Assembly: GCA_964372035.1 (NCBI GenBank)
Contig: CAYJPK010000104.1
Location: forward strand, 1-6,366
Direction: 5' to 3'
DNA from: CAYJPK01 sp964372035
GTDB taxonomy: Bacteria > Desulfobacterota > Desulfovibrionia > Desulfovibrionales > Desulfovibrionaceae
Length of the DNA: 6,366 nt
In this document: positions 1 through 4,973 of the stretch, in pieces
Numbering within the stretch: position 1 is the stretch's first letter
Layout: each line of letters opens with the position of its first letter
Made by a program: the position numbers and the translations under genes
The notes under the pieces: model-generated
Database searches by the model: none
The model's input: the letters and a program-made list of their open reading frames with translations, nothing else
Told to the model about the DNA's origin: nothing

Positions 1-53
1 CATCTGTAGTTGTTGGTAGCTTTGGCGCAATCATGGCATTTTCTAGAGTATAA
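1..53 (+). CDS. possible 3' end of an upstream gene (16 codons)
   Basis: Reading from base 3 gives SVVVGSFGAIMAFSRV and then TAA at 51-53. The residues are small and hydrophobic, as at the end of a membrane segment, but 16 codons are too few to assign a family. The other two forward frames hit stops within the first 20 bases. The terminator-like hairpin about 180 bases downstream is consistent with a forward gene ending here. It may equally be chance reading, and nothing can be said of function. Confidence 0.3.
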   Translation, partial: SVVVGSFGAIMAFSRV

Positions 54-230
54 AGTTTTGTATGATTTAAGGGTATATTTTGATTTTTTCATAATAAACC
101 TGCTAGCTTAATGAGATTTAAAGAAAGGTGAATAGTATAAATCAAGTGAGCTAAAAAAATATAGGAAGCCATATAAATAGCCTAATAAAAGCTGTGTACT
201 TGATTAAGATTGAGATAGGAAAATTTTGAT

Positions 231-271
231 GGAATATAAAGTCTTTAATTTCAAGACTTTATATTCCTTTT
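231..271. terminator. strong hairpin, probable intrinsic terminator
   Basis: GGAATATAAAGTCTT (231-245) pairs perfectly over 15 bp with 253-267 across a 7-base loop, and TTTT follows at 268-271. On the other strand the hairpin is followed by ATCAAAATTTT, so its tail is better in the forward direction. Such a stem in otherwise unstructured AT-rich DNA is most simply a terminator for transcription entering from the left. The T tract is short and the stem has few GC pairs, so efficiency is uncertain. Confidence 0.55.
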
Positions 272-387
272 AGGATTGTAAAAACAATGGTTAAATAAAA
301 TATGACACAAAATTCAAGGAAAGTAAGTCTAGTATGTTTCCCGATTTTAACCTTATATTTTAATATATTAGCCAATCGCATGAGCGC

Positions 388-447
388 ATTTGTGCAACAA
401 CATAAGAGCACTTATACAAAAATAATTATTCCTCTGCTTGCACAAAT
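388..447. repeat. nested inverted repeat
   Basis: ATTTGTGCAA (388-397) is exactly inverted at 438-447. Inside it, ATAAG (402-406) pairs with CTTAT (411-415) around AGCA. The arrangement and words such as GTGCAA and TTGC loosely resemble the core of the 146-bp repeat found elsewhere in the window, but there is no gap-free alignment, so relatedness is not established. Confidence 0.35.
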
Positions 448-556
448 TGATTTTACAAATTAAGCGGTAAACAATTAAGTTTTACCACGTTAGTAGATCT
501 TATGCCCATGTAAATAATTGGATTACAAGAGGTGATTTAACTGTAGCCTGTTCTAA

Positions 557-823
557 TTATAGCAATATAATTGGTGGGAAGTTAAAAAGGAAGGATTGTC
601 TGAAAATCCAAACATTTAACTGAACACAAACACACTGATCTACTCTTAAACTACCAATAAAAGACTTCGGTCTTGCATCGCTCATACCCGCCTTAGCACG
701 TGGGATCGTAAGGTTTAGTTCATAGCTCGCTACTGTCCTGATAGCCCAACTAGGCAAAAGAATTTCGCTTACTTTGATTCGTAAATCATTTTTTTCAGCA
801 TTCCCTTGCTTCGTTAAATGCAT
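557..823 (-). CDS. doubtful 88-residue ORF, unknown product
   Basis: An open frame from ATG (823) to the stop at 557 encodes 88 residues, with a basic and polar middle (about residues 30-62, including PRAKAGMSDARPKS) and a hydrophobic C-terminal tail. I do not recognise a domain. No Shine-Dalgarno sequence precedes the ATG, and the last 15 or so residues (FLFNFPPIILL) look like AT-rich read-through. In its favour, the DNA for residues 25-65 is clearly more GC-rich than its surroundings, and a protein remnant with such composition is possible. Against it, the same island has RNA-like hairpins on the opposite strand. I think a remnant or a non-coding explanation is more likely than an intact gene. 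Confidence 0.2.
   Translation of the reverse strand: MHLTKQGNAEKNDLRIKVSEILLPSWAIRTVASYELNLTIPRAKAGMSDARPKSFIGSLRVDQCVCVQLNVWIFRQSFLFNFPPIILL
595..795 (+). ncRNA. candidate structured RNA in a GC-richer island
   Basis: In an AT-rich, gene-poor stretch this segment is visibly richer in G and C and holds a run of small hairpins on the plus strand. GGATT (595-599) pairs with AATCC (605-609). AAGAC (661-665) pairs with GTCTT (670-674) around a classic UUCG tetraloop closed by C-G. CCTTA (691-695) pairs with TAAGG (709-713), and GCTA (729-732) with TAGC (742-745). A T-tailed hairpin closes the segment at 775-795. I compared it by memory with tmRNA, RNase P, SRP and 6S RNA signatures and saw none. 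No clear promoter fixes the 5' end. The competing reading is an antisense ORF or gene remnant on the minus strand. Confidence 0.28.
775..795 (+). terminator. short T-tailed hairpin
   Basis: TGATT (775-779) pairs with AATCA (784-788) around CGTA, followed directly by seven T (789-795). The form is that of an intrinsic terminator, but the stem is only 5 bp with one GC pair, so it would be weak. It lies at the right edge of the GC-richer island. Confidence 0.35.
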
Positions 824-945
824 AATAGCAAATTAATATAGTGAAGTCAATATTTATTTTCATTCGTTAATGCATTTTTATATATTTATTTTATCATTAA
901 TTTGAAAATATTAAAAGTATAAGAAAAAGAAAGCTTAAAAAATAA
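824..945. other. short gene-free AT-rich spacer
   Basis: Very AT-rich sequence between the GC-richer island and the first 146-bp repeat. I see no ORF, convincing promoter or repeat in it. Confidence 0.6.
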
Positions 946-981
946 CAATGATAGTAATTTCAGAGGAAATTACTATCATTG
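946..981. repeat. perfect 16-bp hairpin at the left edge of repeat copy 1
   Basis: CAATGATAGTAATTTC (946-961) is exactly complementary to 966-981 across the four-base loop AGAG. The right arm lies inside the 146-bp repeat and the left arm starts just outside it. In copy 2 the equivalent left arm is degraded (4068-4078 against 4083-4093, one mismatch), so the full perfect stem is special to copy 1. Confidence 0.85.
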
Positions 982-1096
982 ACTGCGCTAGCAGGCAATC
1001 ACTGCGAAAGCATAAGTGCAATTTTATTGCACTGTTAAGTGCTAGAGCAAGTGTTGCTTTGCTTGCCTTGATGGTAATGATGTAAACTTAAAATAC
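951..1096 (+). repeat. 146-bp structured direct repeat, copy 1
   Basis: This stretch matches 4068-4213 without gaps at 137 of 146 positions. It is non-coding and folds: ATTACTATCA (969-978) with TGATGGTAAT (1069-1078), GCAGGCAA (991-998) with TTGCTTGC (1059-1066), and AGTGCAAT (1015-1022) with ATTGCACT (1026-1033). An alternative stem uses CTAGCA (988-993) with TGCTAG (1040-1045). The first two stems each contain one G-U pair when read as plus-strand RNA. Its role is unknown: element boundary, recombination site, structured RNA, or dispersed genomic repeat. It lies just beyond the stop of the HTH gene, so that gene's transcript would run into its reverse complement. Confidence 0.92.
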
Positions 1097-1154
1097 AATT
1101 AAGTTCTTCAAGCTCTCAAAAAAATAAGAAATGAAAATTTAAAATAAATTACTA

Positions 1155-1535
1155 TTAATTTGGTCTCTTAGCTAGTTTTAAGCTTTGTAAATTTGTTTTA
1201 AGCTGATTGGCTTTGATTTTAGGGTTTAAAGTATGCTGTAAGGTTTCAATAATAGCATTTTTGATTACTATTTCTGCCTTTAATTTTTCATTTTCATCAA
1301 GTATTTTTTTTAACTCTTCACTGTTAATATGAGGACTGGAGTCGAAAAAACTGAGTTTTGCTCCAGTTTTATCTATAGCTGTGCAAAGTACATTGTTAAG
1401 CCCTCTAGCTCCTTTAACCCAGTGAAAAAAAGTCACAGGGTTTACTCCAAGGCTTTCAGCAGCTTTTTTTTTGTTACCATTATGTTTCTTTAAGACATTT
1501 TCAAATAAACTTTTTATATCAGATTCTAGTCCCAT
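1155..1535 (-). CDS. helix-turn-helix regulator with coiled-coil tail
   Basis: This 126-residue protein has an N-terminal DNA-binding domain and a leucine- and isoleucine-rich C-terminal helix, and no peptidase or ligand domain. Residues 22-42 form the HTH: KKKAAESLG (helix 2), the turn VNP, and VTFFHWVKG (recognition helix). Residues 72-103 are charged with regular hydrophobics (L75, I78/L79, L85, I89, I95/I96, L99, L103), typical of a coiled coil for dimerisation. The basic tail ends LKLAKRPN. The start is set by GAGGTG at 1540-1545 (minus strand), a few bases before ATG. It is divergent from the primase-helicase gene with 282 bases between them, the classic place for a phage-type repressor, and palindromes lie in that gap. 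Binding to them and autoregulation are inferences. It could also be a DNA-replication accessory rather than a repressor. Confidence 0.85.
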   Translation of the reverse strand: MGLESDIKSLFENVLKKHNGNKKKAAESLGVNPVTFFHWVKGARGLNNVLCTAIDKTGAKLSFFDSSPHINSEELKKILDENEKLKAEIVIKNAIIETLQHTLNPKIKANQLKTNLQSLKLAKRPN

Positions 1536-1549
1536 ACGTCACCTCATTA

Positions 1550-1632
1550 TATATACTTATTCATATATTAAAATATGTCAATTAACATATGAAAAAATTT
1601 GTTTACTTATATATTAACATGTGTTAATATTC
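1550..1632. promoter_or_regulatory. divergent control region with two palindromic candidate operators
   Basis: ATATGTCAATTAACATAT (1573-1590) is an 18-bp palindrome with one mismatched pair. ATATTAACATGTGTTAATAT (1611-1630) is a palindrome with 9-bp arms around TG. Both contain ATTAACAT followed by RTG (1581-1591 and 1613-1623), 32 bp apart, about three helical turns. A minus-strand TTGACA (complement of 1576-1581) lies inside the first palindrome as a possible -35 for the HTH gene, though its -10 is poor. Facing right, TTTACT (1602-1607), a 17-bp spacer and TAATAT (1625-1630, inside the second palindrome) is a possible promoter for the primase gene. Repressor binding here is an inference from position and symmetry. 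Confidence 0.5.
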
Positions 1633-1721
1633 TTTTCAGAAAAAAGTGTAACAATAAATTTTTCTTCATCTAAAACATAAATTCTGAATTTACAGTTATT
1701 TATAAAAATCATCTCTATTTT

Positions 1722-1778
1722 CAAAGAATATAAAAATAAAATAAAGAATATAATGAAATCCTGCAATTATATTCTTTG
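1722..1778. repeat. iteron-like direct repeats with inverted third arm
   Basis: AAAGAATATAA occurs at 1723-1733 and again at 1743-1753, exactly 20 bp apart. A third, inverted copy follows: 1743-1754 pairs perfectly over 12 bp with 1766-1777, and 1722-1733 can instead pair over 12 bp with 1767-1778. The array lies 40 bases upstream of the primase-helicase start in very AT-rich DNA. Short repeats at about two helical turns beside a replication gene are the usual form of an initiator-binding array or replication origin. A transcript hairpin controlling the downstream gene is the main alternative. TATAAT at 1749-1754 is a good -10 word but lacks a matching -35. Confidence 0.45.
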
Positions 1779-1817
1779 CTCTTTTATATTTGCTATCAAT
1801 TTTAATCGAGGTTTTTA

Positions 1818-3842
1818 ATGTTATCACAAGAAAGCAATCAAGGTGCAAGTATACAAAATTTTGATTTCCTAAGTAATATCAGCTTTAATGAAGTAATAGA
1901 CATTTTTAAAAATCTTATGCGAGAGCATGGTTATGGTGATGTTGATGTTATAGCAGATTCTATGGTACATCGTTTTGCCTTGCCTGAAGATAAATCTGGC
2001 GAAAAAAATGGTTGGTATACTTTAACTTTAGCCTCATTTCCTTACGGTGCTTTTGGTTCATGGAAAAATGGTGAAAAAGTCCCTTTTTTTGCTTTAAAAT
2101 ACTTAAAGCACGACAAAAAAATCTTTGTGCAAAATGAGCATTTAAAAAAAGAATTGCAAAGGGCGAATTTGCAAAGACAGTCAGATAGGCAAAAGGAAAT
2201 GGACGAGGCGGCTAAATATTGCGAGGAGTTGTTCAATTTGGGCTCAAGCGATATGAAACTCTTAACAAAGCACGACTATATAATTCAAAAAGGAATAATT
2301 CCTGTAAATATAAAGCTTTATAAGGATATGCTCTTAATCCCTTTATATAATATAGATGCTAAGCTTCGTGGTTTGCAAAAGATTTACAAAAATGCAGACA
2401 AGCGTTTTATCAGCAAAATTGAGAAAGCAAATTCTTTTTTTGAGATTAAGGCTGCTAGCAAAAATCTTTTTATATGTGAGGGTTATGCAACTGCAATATC
2501 CTTATATATGGCTACAAAAGCCCATGTTATTGCGGCAATGGATTGCTATAATCTTGAAAAAATAGCACCACTTATAAAGACAAAATATCCTGAAAAAAAC
2601 ATTATAATTTCGGCTGATAATGATATGTGGTCAAGTCAAAATGATGTGAAAAAAAATGTTGGATTATCACATGCAAAAAGGGCAAGTTTAAAAATCAAAT
2701 CTCCCTTGATTTATCCTAATTTTTCAAAAGATTATATGAGTTTAAAGCCAACAGATTTTAATGATTATCATAAAATTTTCGGTCTATCAGCCCTACAAAA
2801 CACAATTAAACTTCAAATCGAAATGCAAGTAACGAAAATGCAAAATATTAAAAATACAATAACAACAAATGATACTCAAAGCGTTAAAAATAGTGAGGCT
2901 CAAAGGGCAGAAAAGCCTGTTAAGCAAGCGAGCCACGAGCAAAAAATTAAAGATAAAGAAGAGCAAAATGAATTTAAAATTTCAGATTGGGGCATAGAAA
3001 AATATCATGGCAAGGCGGAAAAATTAAAATGGCTAGTCGATGGTTTTTTACCTTTAAGTATGCCGTGTTTGCTTTGCGCTAGGGGTGGGACAGGTAAGGG
3101 AATGTTAAGCTTAGATTTAGCATTAAATGTTGCAGGAGGTGAAAAAACAAAAAATTCTAAATGGTTAGGTAAAGACATTACATCTAAAGGCGCAGTAGTA
3201 ATTATAACTGCTGAGGACTCAAAAACAAGCATACATCAGCGTTTAGACGCAATTGACCCAACAGGGGAGCGACGCAAAAAGGCGCAAGGTAATTTATTTA
3301 TAATTCCCTTGCCAAATGCTGGTGGTGCTAGTCCTATAATATTTTCAACACCTTACGGCTATAAATTTAGCAATTTCTATTATAAATTGAAGAGTCAGCT
3401 TTTAGCGATTCCAAACTTAAAATTAATTAATATCGACCCCTTATCGGCATTTGTGAGTATTGATATTAATAAAGACCCGCAGGCAGGGCAGTATACAAAT
3501 AGCATACTTGCGATGCTTGCAGAGCAGACGAAATCATGTGTTTTGATAGCGCATCACATGACAAAAGCTGTTGATAAATCAGAAGATACAAAGGAAGTGC
3601 TACGAAATTCTATTCGAGGAACTTCTGCAATAGTTGACGGGGTTCGCCTTGCTTTTGCCATAAGCCCAGCAAGGCAAGAAAACTCAAGGGCCAAATCACG
3701 TTATAATAACCAGAATATCGACCTTAATTCCACGAGCTTAAATGATTTATATGAATGTTGCGTTGTAAAAAGCAATGTGCCGGCTGATATGAATATTTAT
3801 AAACTATATCGTCAAGCAAACGGCTTGCTAGCACTTGTGTAA
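1818..3842 (+). CDS. Toprim DNA primase fused to RepA-type (AAA_25) helicase
   Basis: This 674-residue protein joins primer synthesis and DNA unwinding, as in many phage, satellite and plasmid replication proteins. Residues about 20-100 resemble the N-terminal domain of TraC/P4-type primases (RF...DKSGEKNGWYTL...GAFGSWKNG); no CxxC zinc finger is present. A charged helical segment spans about 104-140. The Toprim domain shows C220-E221-G222-Y-A-T-A and the metal-binding A266-D267-N268-D269. A polar, repetitive linker (about 335-388) leads to a RecA-fold ATPase with Walker A GGTGKG (423-428, K427), Walker B LKLINID (D540), the HHMTK motif (579-583) and RGTSAIVDGVR (600-610), all typical of the RepA helicase family. 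The residue after the Walker A lysine is glycine rather than the usual Ser/Thr. GAGG at 1808-1811 with a six-base spacing supports the start. The gene appears intact. Confidence 0.95.
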   Translation: MLSQESNQGASIQNFDFLSNISFNEVIDIFKNLMREHGYGDVDVIADSMVHRFALPEDKSGEKNGWYTLTLASFPYGAFGSWKNGEKVPFFALKYLKHDKKIFVQNEHLKKELQRANLQRQSDRQKEMDEAAKYCEELFNLGSSDMKLLTKHDYIIQKGIIPVNIKLYKDMLLIPLYNIDAKLRGLQKIYKNADKRFISKIEKANSFFEIKAASKNLFICEGYATAISLYMATKAHVIAAMDCYNLEKIAPLIKTKYPEKNIIISADNDMWSSQNDVKKNVGLSHAKRASLKIKSPLIYPNFSKDYMSLKPTDFNDYHKIFGLSALQNTIKLQIEMQVTKMQNIKNTITTNDTQSVKNSEAQRAEKPVKQASHEQKIKDKEEQNEFKISDWGIEKYHGKAEKLKWLVDGFLPLSMPCLLCARGGTGKGMLSLDLALNVAGGEKTKNSKWLGKDITSKGAVVIITAEDSKTSIHQRLDAIDPTGERRKKAQGNLFIIPLPNAGGASPIIFSTPYGYKFSNFYYKLKSQLLAIPNLKLINIDPLSAFVSIDINKDPQAGQYTNSILAMLAEQTKSCVLIAHHMTKAVDKSEDTKEVLRNSIRGTSAIVDGVRLAFAISPARQENSRAKSRYNNQNIDLNSTSLNDLYECCVVKSNVPADMNIYKLYRQANGLLALV

Positions 3843-4067
3843 GTTATTAATAAAATTAGTATAATTAATGTATACAGTACTAATTAAAAATCACTCATCA
3901 AATTCATAAAAAATTTTCAAGCTAAGATAATATATTAATGTAGTTTTTATTAATTTTTTTGGCGCATTAATTATATTTACAATAAATTGTACGTCTTAGC
4001 ACGTAAAAAAAATCCCATAAATAAGCTTGTTTTCATTCTTTTAGTGAAATTTTAATTTGAAATTTCT
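3843..4067. other. gene-free AT-rich stretch after the primase gene
   Basis: No ORF of interest. AATTAGTA (3854-3861) pairs with TACTAATT (3878-3885) over a 16-base loop shortly after the primase stop, but no T tract follows, so I do not call a terminator. Further on, ATTAAT, a short spacer and ATTAAT followed by a run of T (about 3934-3960) could act as a very weak AT-only terminator. Confidence 0.45.
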
Positions 4068-4213
4068 ATAGTAAATTCAGATGAAATTACTATCATTGAC
4101 TGCGCTAGCAGGTAATCACTGCGAAAGCATAAGTGCAATTTTATTGCGCTGTTAAGTGCTGGAGCAAGTGTGACTTTGCTTGCCTTGATGGTAGTGATGT
4201 CAACTTAAAATAC
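4068..4213 (+). repeat. 146-bp structured direct repeat, copy 2
   Basis: Same orientation as copy 1 and offset by exactly 3117 bp. Nine substitutions separate the copies: equivalents of 958, 965, 996, 1031, 1044, 1055, 1056, 1077 and 1084. Four of them lie in predicted stems (996, 1031, 1044, 1077). Each turns a Watson-Crick pair of copy 1 into a G-U pair for plus-strand RNA, so the fold is kept. Beyond 4213 a looser similarity remains (a short spacer, then CTCTCAAAAAAA against CTTTCAAAAAAA), so the original unit may extend to about 4235. Confidence 0.92.
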
Positions 4214-4335
4214 TATATCTGAACTTTCAAAAAAACTTCATTGAAAGAAAGCCTTTACTGCGTCCAAAATTTGGCGAGCCGTACAAAAGCTTAAAATTAA
4301 GCATAAATCCAGTTTTATTAAATATTTAAATATAA
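4214..4335. other. gene-free spacer with two small palindromes
   Basis: CTTTCAA (4224-4230) pairs with TTGAAAG (4241-4247) over ten bases. GCTTAA (4289-4294) and TTAAGC (4297-4302) form a palindrome around AA. TATAAT words occur at 4331-4336 and 4340-4345 and may serve as a -10 for the zinc-ribbon gene, but no convincing -35 lies 16-18 bases upstream of either. Confidence 0.4.
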
Positions 4336-4375
4336 TTAATATAATATAAATTTTAAATAATTTATATTATATTAA
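4336..4375. promoter_or_regulatory. 17-bp AT-only hairpin directly before the zinc-ribbon ribosome site
   Basis: TTAATATAATATAAATT (4336-4352) is perfectly inverted at 4359-4375 around TTAAAT. It ends four bases before the GGAG ribosome site (4380-4383) of the next gene. It contains only A and T, so it may be an operator for a dimeric regulator overlapping the promoter, or a 5'-leader hairpin close to the ribosome site. Which applies depends on the transcription start, which I cannot fix. Confidence 0.55.
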
Positions 4376-4389
4376 ATACGGAGACTGAC

Positions 4390-4629
4390 ATGCAAAATTC
4401 TATTATGCAAAAATCTATTATGCAAAACGAGATTAACCTGCAAGAAACTTGCGAAGCCATAACGCCAATTGAGCAAGATCCAAGAAACTGCCCAAAGTGC
4501 AAAGCCCGTGGTAAGCGTCCATATCGCAAAAAACGCTTGCTTGAAAAAGAATTAATTTGGGCTTGGCTTTGCCCAAATTGTGGCACAAAATGGTGTACTA
4601 GTATGCGTTTAAAGTATGTATATGCTTAG
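4390..4629 (+). CDS. small zinc-ribbon protein, unknown function
   Basis: This 79-residue protein has two CPxC knuckles, C34-P-K-C37 and C61-P-N-C64, 23 residues apart, with a basic stretch between them (KARGKRPYRKKR) and aromatic residues W57 and W59. This is a one-zinc ribbon of the kind that binds nucleic acid or protein, but I cannot name the family. The N-terminus is built from three near-identical 15-bp units (ATGCAAAAWTCTATT type at 4390, 4405 and 4420), giving in-frame methionines M1, M6 and M11. GGAG at 4380-4383, six bases before the ATG, favours M1. From W68 (4591) to past the stop, the sequence is duplicated in tandem downstream, so the last 12 codons and the stop belong to a repeat unit and the C-terminus may not be ancestral. 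It is isolated: gene-free DNA lies on both sides. Confidence 0.78.
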   Translation: MQNSIMQKSIMQNEINLQETCEAITPIEQDPRNCPKCKARGKRPYRKKRLLEKELIWAWLCPNCGTKWCTSMRLKYVYA

Positions 4630-4758
4630 TTTTATGCAAAATTTTTGAGCTGGTTTTAAAAGTGCGTAACGCACTGGTGTACTAGTATGCGTTTAAAGTA
4701 TGTATATGCTTAGTTTTATGCAAAATTTTTGAGCTGGTTTTAAAAGTGCGTAACGCAC
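4591..4758 (+). repeat. exact 84-bp tandem duplication
   Basis: Bases 4591-4674 and 4675-4758 are identical. The unit begins at codon W68 of the zinc-ribbon gene and carries its last 12 codons, the stop and 48 bases beyond. The period is a multiple of three but the unit includes the stop, so the second copy is an untranslated echo of the gene end. Perfect identity points to a recent slippage or unequal-exchange event. Confidence 0.95.
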
Positions 4759-4783
4759 TGGCTATAAAAGTGAGTAACTCACT
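4661..4783. repeat. three REP-like short hairpins
   Basis: AGTGCG-TAA-CGCACT occurs at 4661-4675 and 4745-4759 (one per tandem unit). A variant, AGTGAG-TAA-CTCACT, occurs at 4769-4783. The variant changes both sides of one base pair, so the six-pair stem is intact in all three. No T tract follows, so these are not ordinary intrinsic terminators. They may be REP-type palindromes or mRNA 3' stabilisers. Confidence 0.7.
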
Positions 4784-4893
4784 GCGCAAGGCACTGGCGG
4801 CTAGCATGTGTCAAATCGTCTATAATTAGCAATACTATACGAAACGAAACGGTTTTACGCAGTGAAATGACAAATCACAATATGAAAAATATA
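4784..4893. other. spacer between the hairpins and the oxidoreductase promoter
   Basis: With the repeats before it this makes a gene-free stretch of about 340 bases. It contains the short direct repeat ACGAAACGAAAC near 4839-4850 and otherwise nothing I can assign. I see no convincing ORF or RNA gene. Confidence 0.5.
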
Positions 4894-4922
4894 TTGACAA
4901 AATTATTAGTTTTAGTTATTCT
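4894..4922 (+). promoter_or_regulatory. sigma70-type promoter for the oxidoreductase gene
   Basis: A consensus -35 TTGACA (4894-4899) is followed by a 17-bp spacer and TATTCT (4917-4922, four of six matches to the -10). Transcription would start near 4929, giving a leader of about 45 bases that includes the GGAG ribosome site at 4960-4963. I see no operator-like symmetry across it. Confidence 0.6.
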
Positions 4923-4973
4923 AAAATGGTATTTAAAAAACATTTGTTATAGATAAAACGGAGTTAAAACTTT

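Larger units (their letters stand above)
54..556. other. gene-free AT-rich stretch
   Basis: No supported gene lies here. It holds the terminator-like hairpin at 231-271, a nested inverted repeat at 388-447, and a small hairpin at 466-486 (GGTAAAC against GTTTTACC, one bulged base). The only ORF of note is 53 codons at 302-463, which has no ribosome binding site and overlaps the nested inverted repeat, so I do not call it. Confidence 0.6.
951..4213. mobile_element. putative minimal replicon/satellite bounded by direct repeats
   Basis: Two same-orientation 146-bp repeats enclose a regulator, a control region and a phage/plasmid-type primase-helicase, with no housekeeping gene between them. Corresponding points in the two repeats are 3117 bp apart, so recombination would excise a 3117-bp circle with one repeat. 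No integrase, recombinase, capsid or mobilisation gene is visible in this interval, so if mobile it depends on functions elsewhere or on homologous recombination. At 94 percent identity the repeats are too diverged for a recent insertion with duplicated ends. They could instead be two members of a dispersed repeat family that happen to flank old cargo. Confidence 0.42.

Noticed and set aside
302..463. Forward 53-codon ORF (MTQNSRKVSLVCF...) in the left gene-free stretch
   Set aside because: No ribosome binding site, no recognisable domain, AT-rich composition like the surrounding non-coding DNA, and it overlaps an inverted repeat; it cannot be separated from chance.
951..1096. The 146-bp repeat as a tRNA gene or integron attC site
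   Set aside because: There is no tRNA cloverleaf with T-loop GGTTCRA and no attC core sites; the stems do not fit either model.
2042..3232. ORFs of 64-75 codons inside the primase-helicase gene (both strands)
   Set aside because: The forward gene shows intact Toprim and helicase motifs throughout; these are out-of-frame or antisense shadows.
951..4213. Reading the 146-bp repeats as the ends of an insertion sequence or classic phage att sites
   Set aside because: No transposase or integrase lies between them, they are direct rather than inverted, and 94 percent identity over 146 bp with internal folding does not match short identical att cores. I keep only the looser label of a repeat-bounded element.
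4362..4586. Reverse 74-codon ORF opposite the zinc-ribbon gene
   Set aside because: The forward frame has two paired CPxC motifs and a good ribosome site; the reverse frame has neither.
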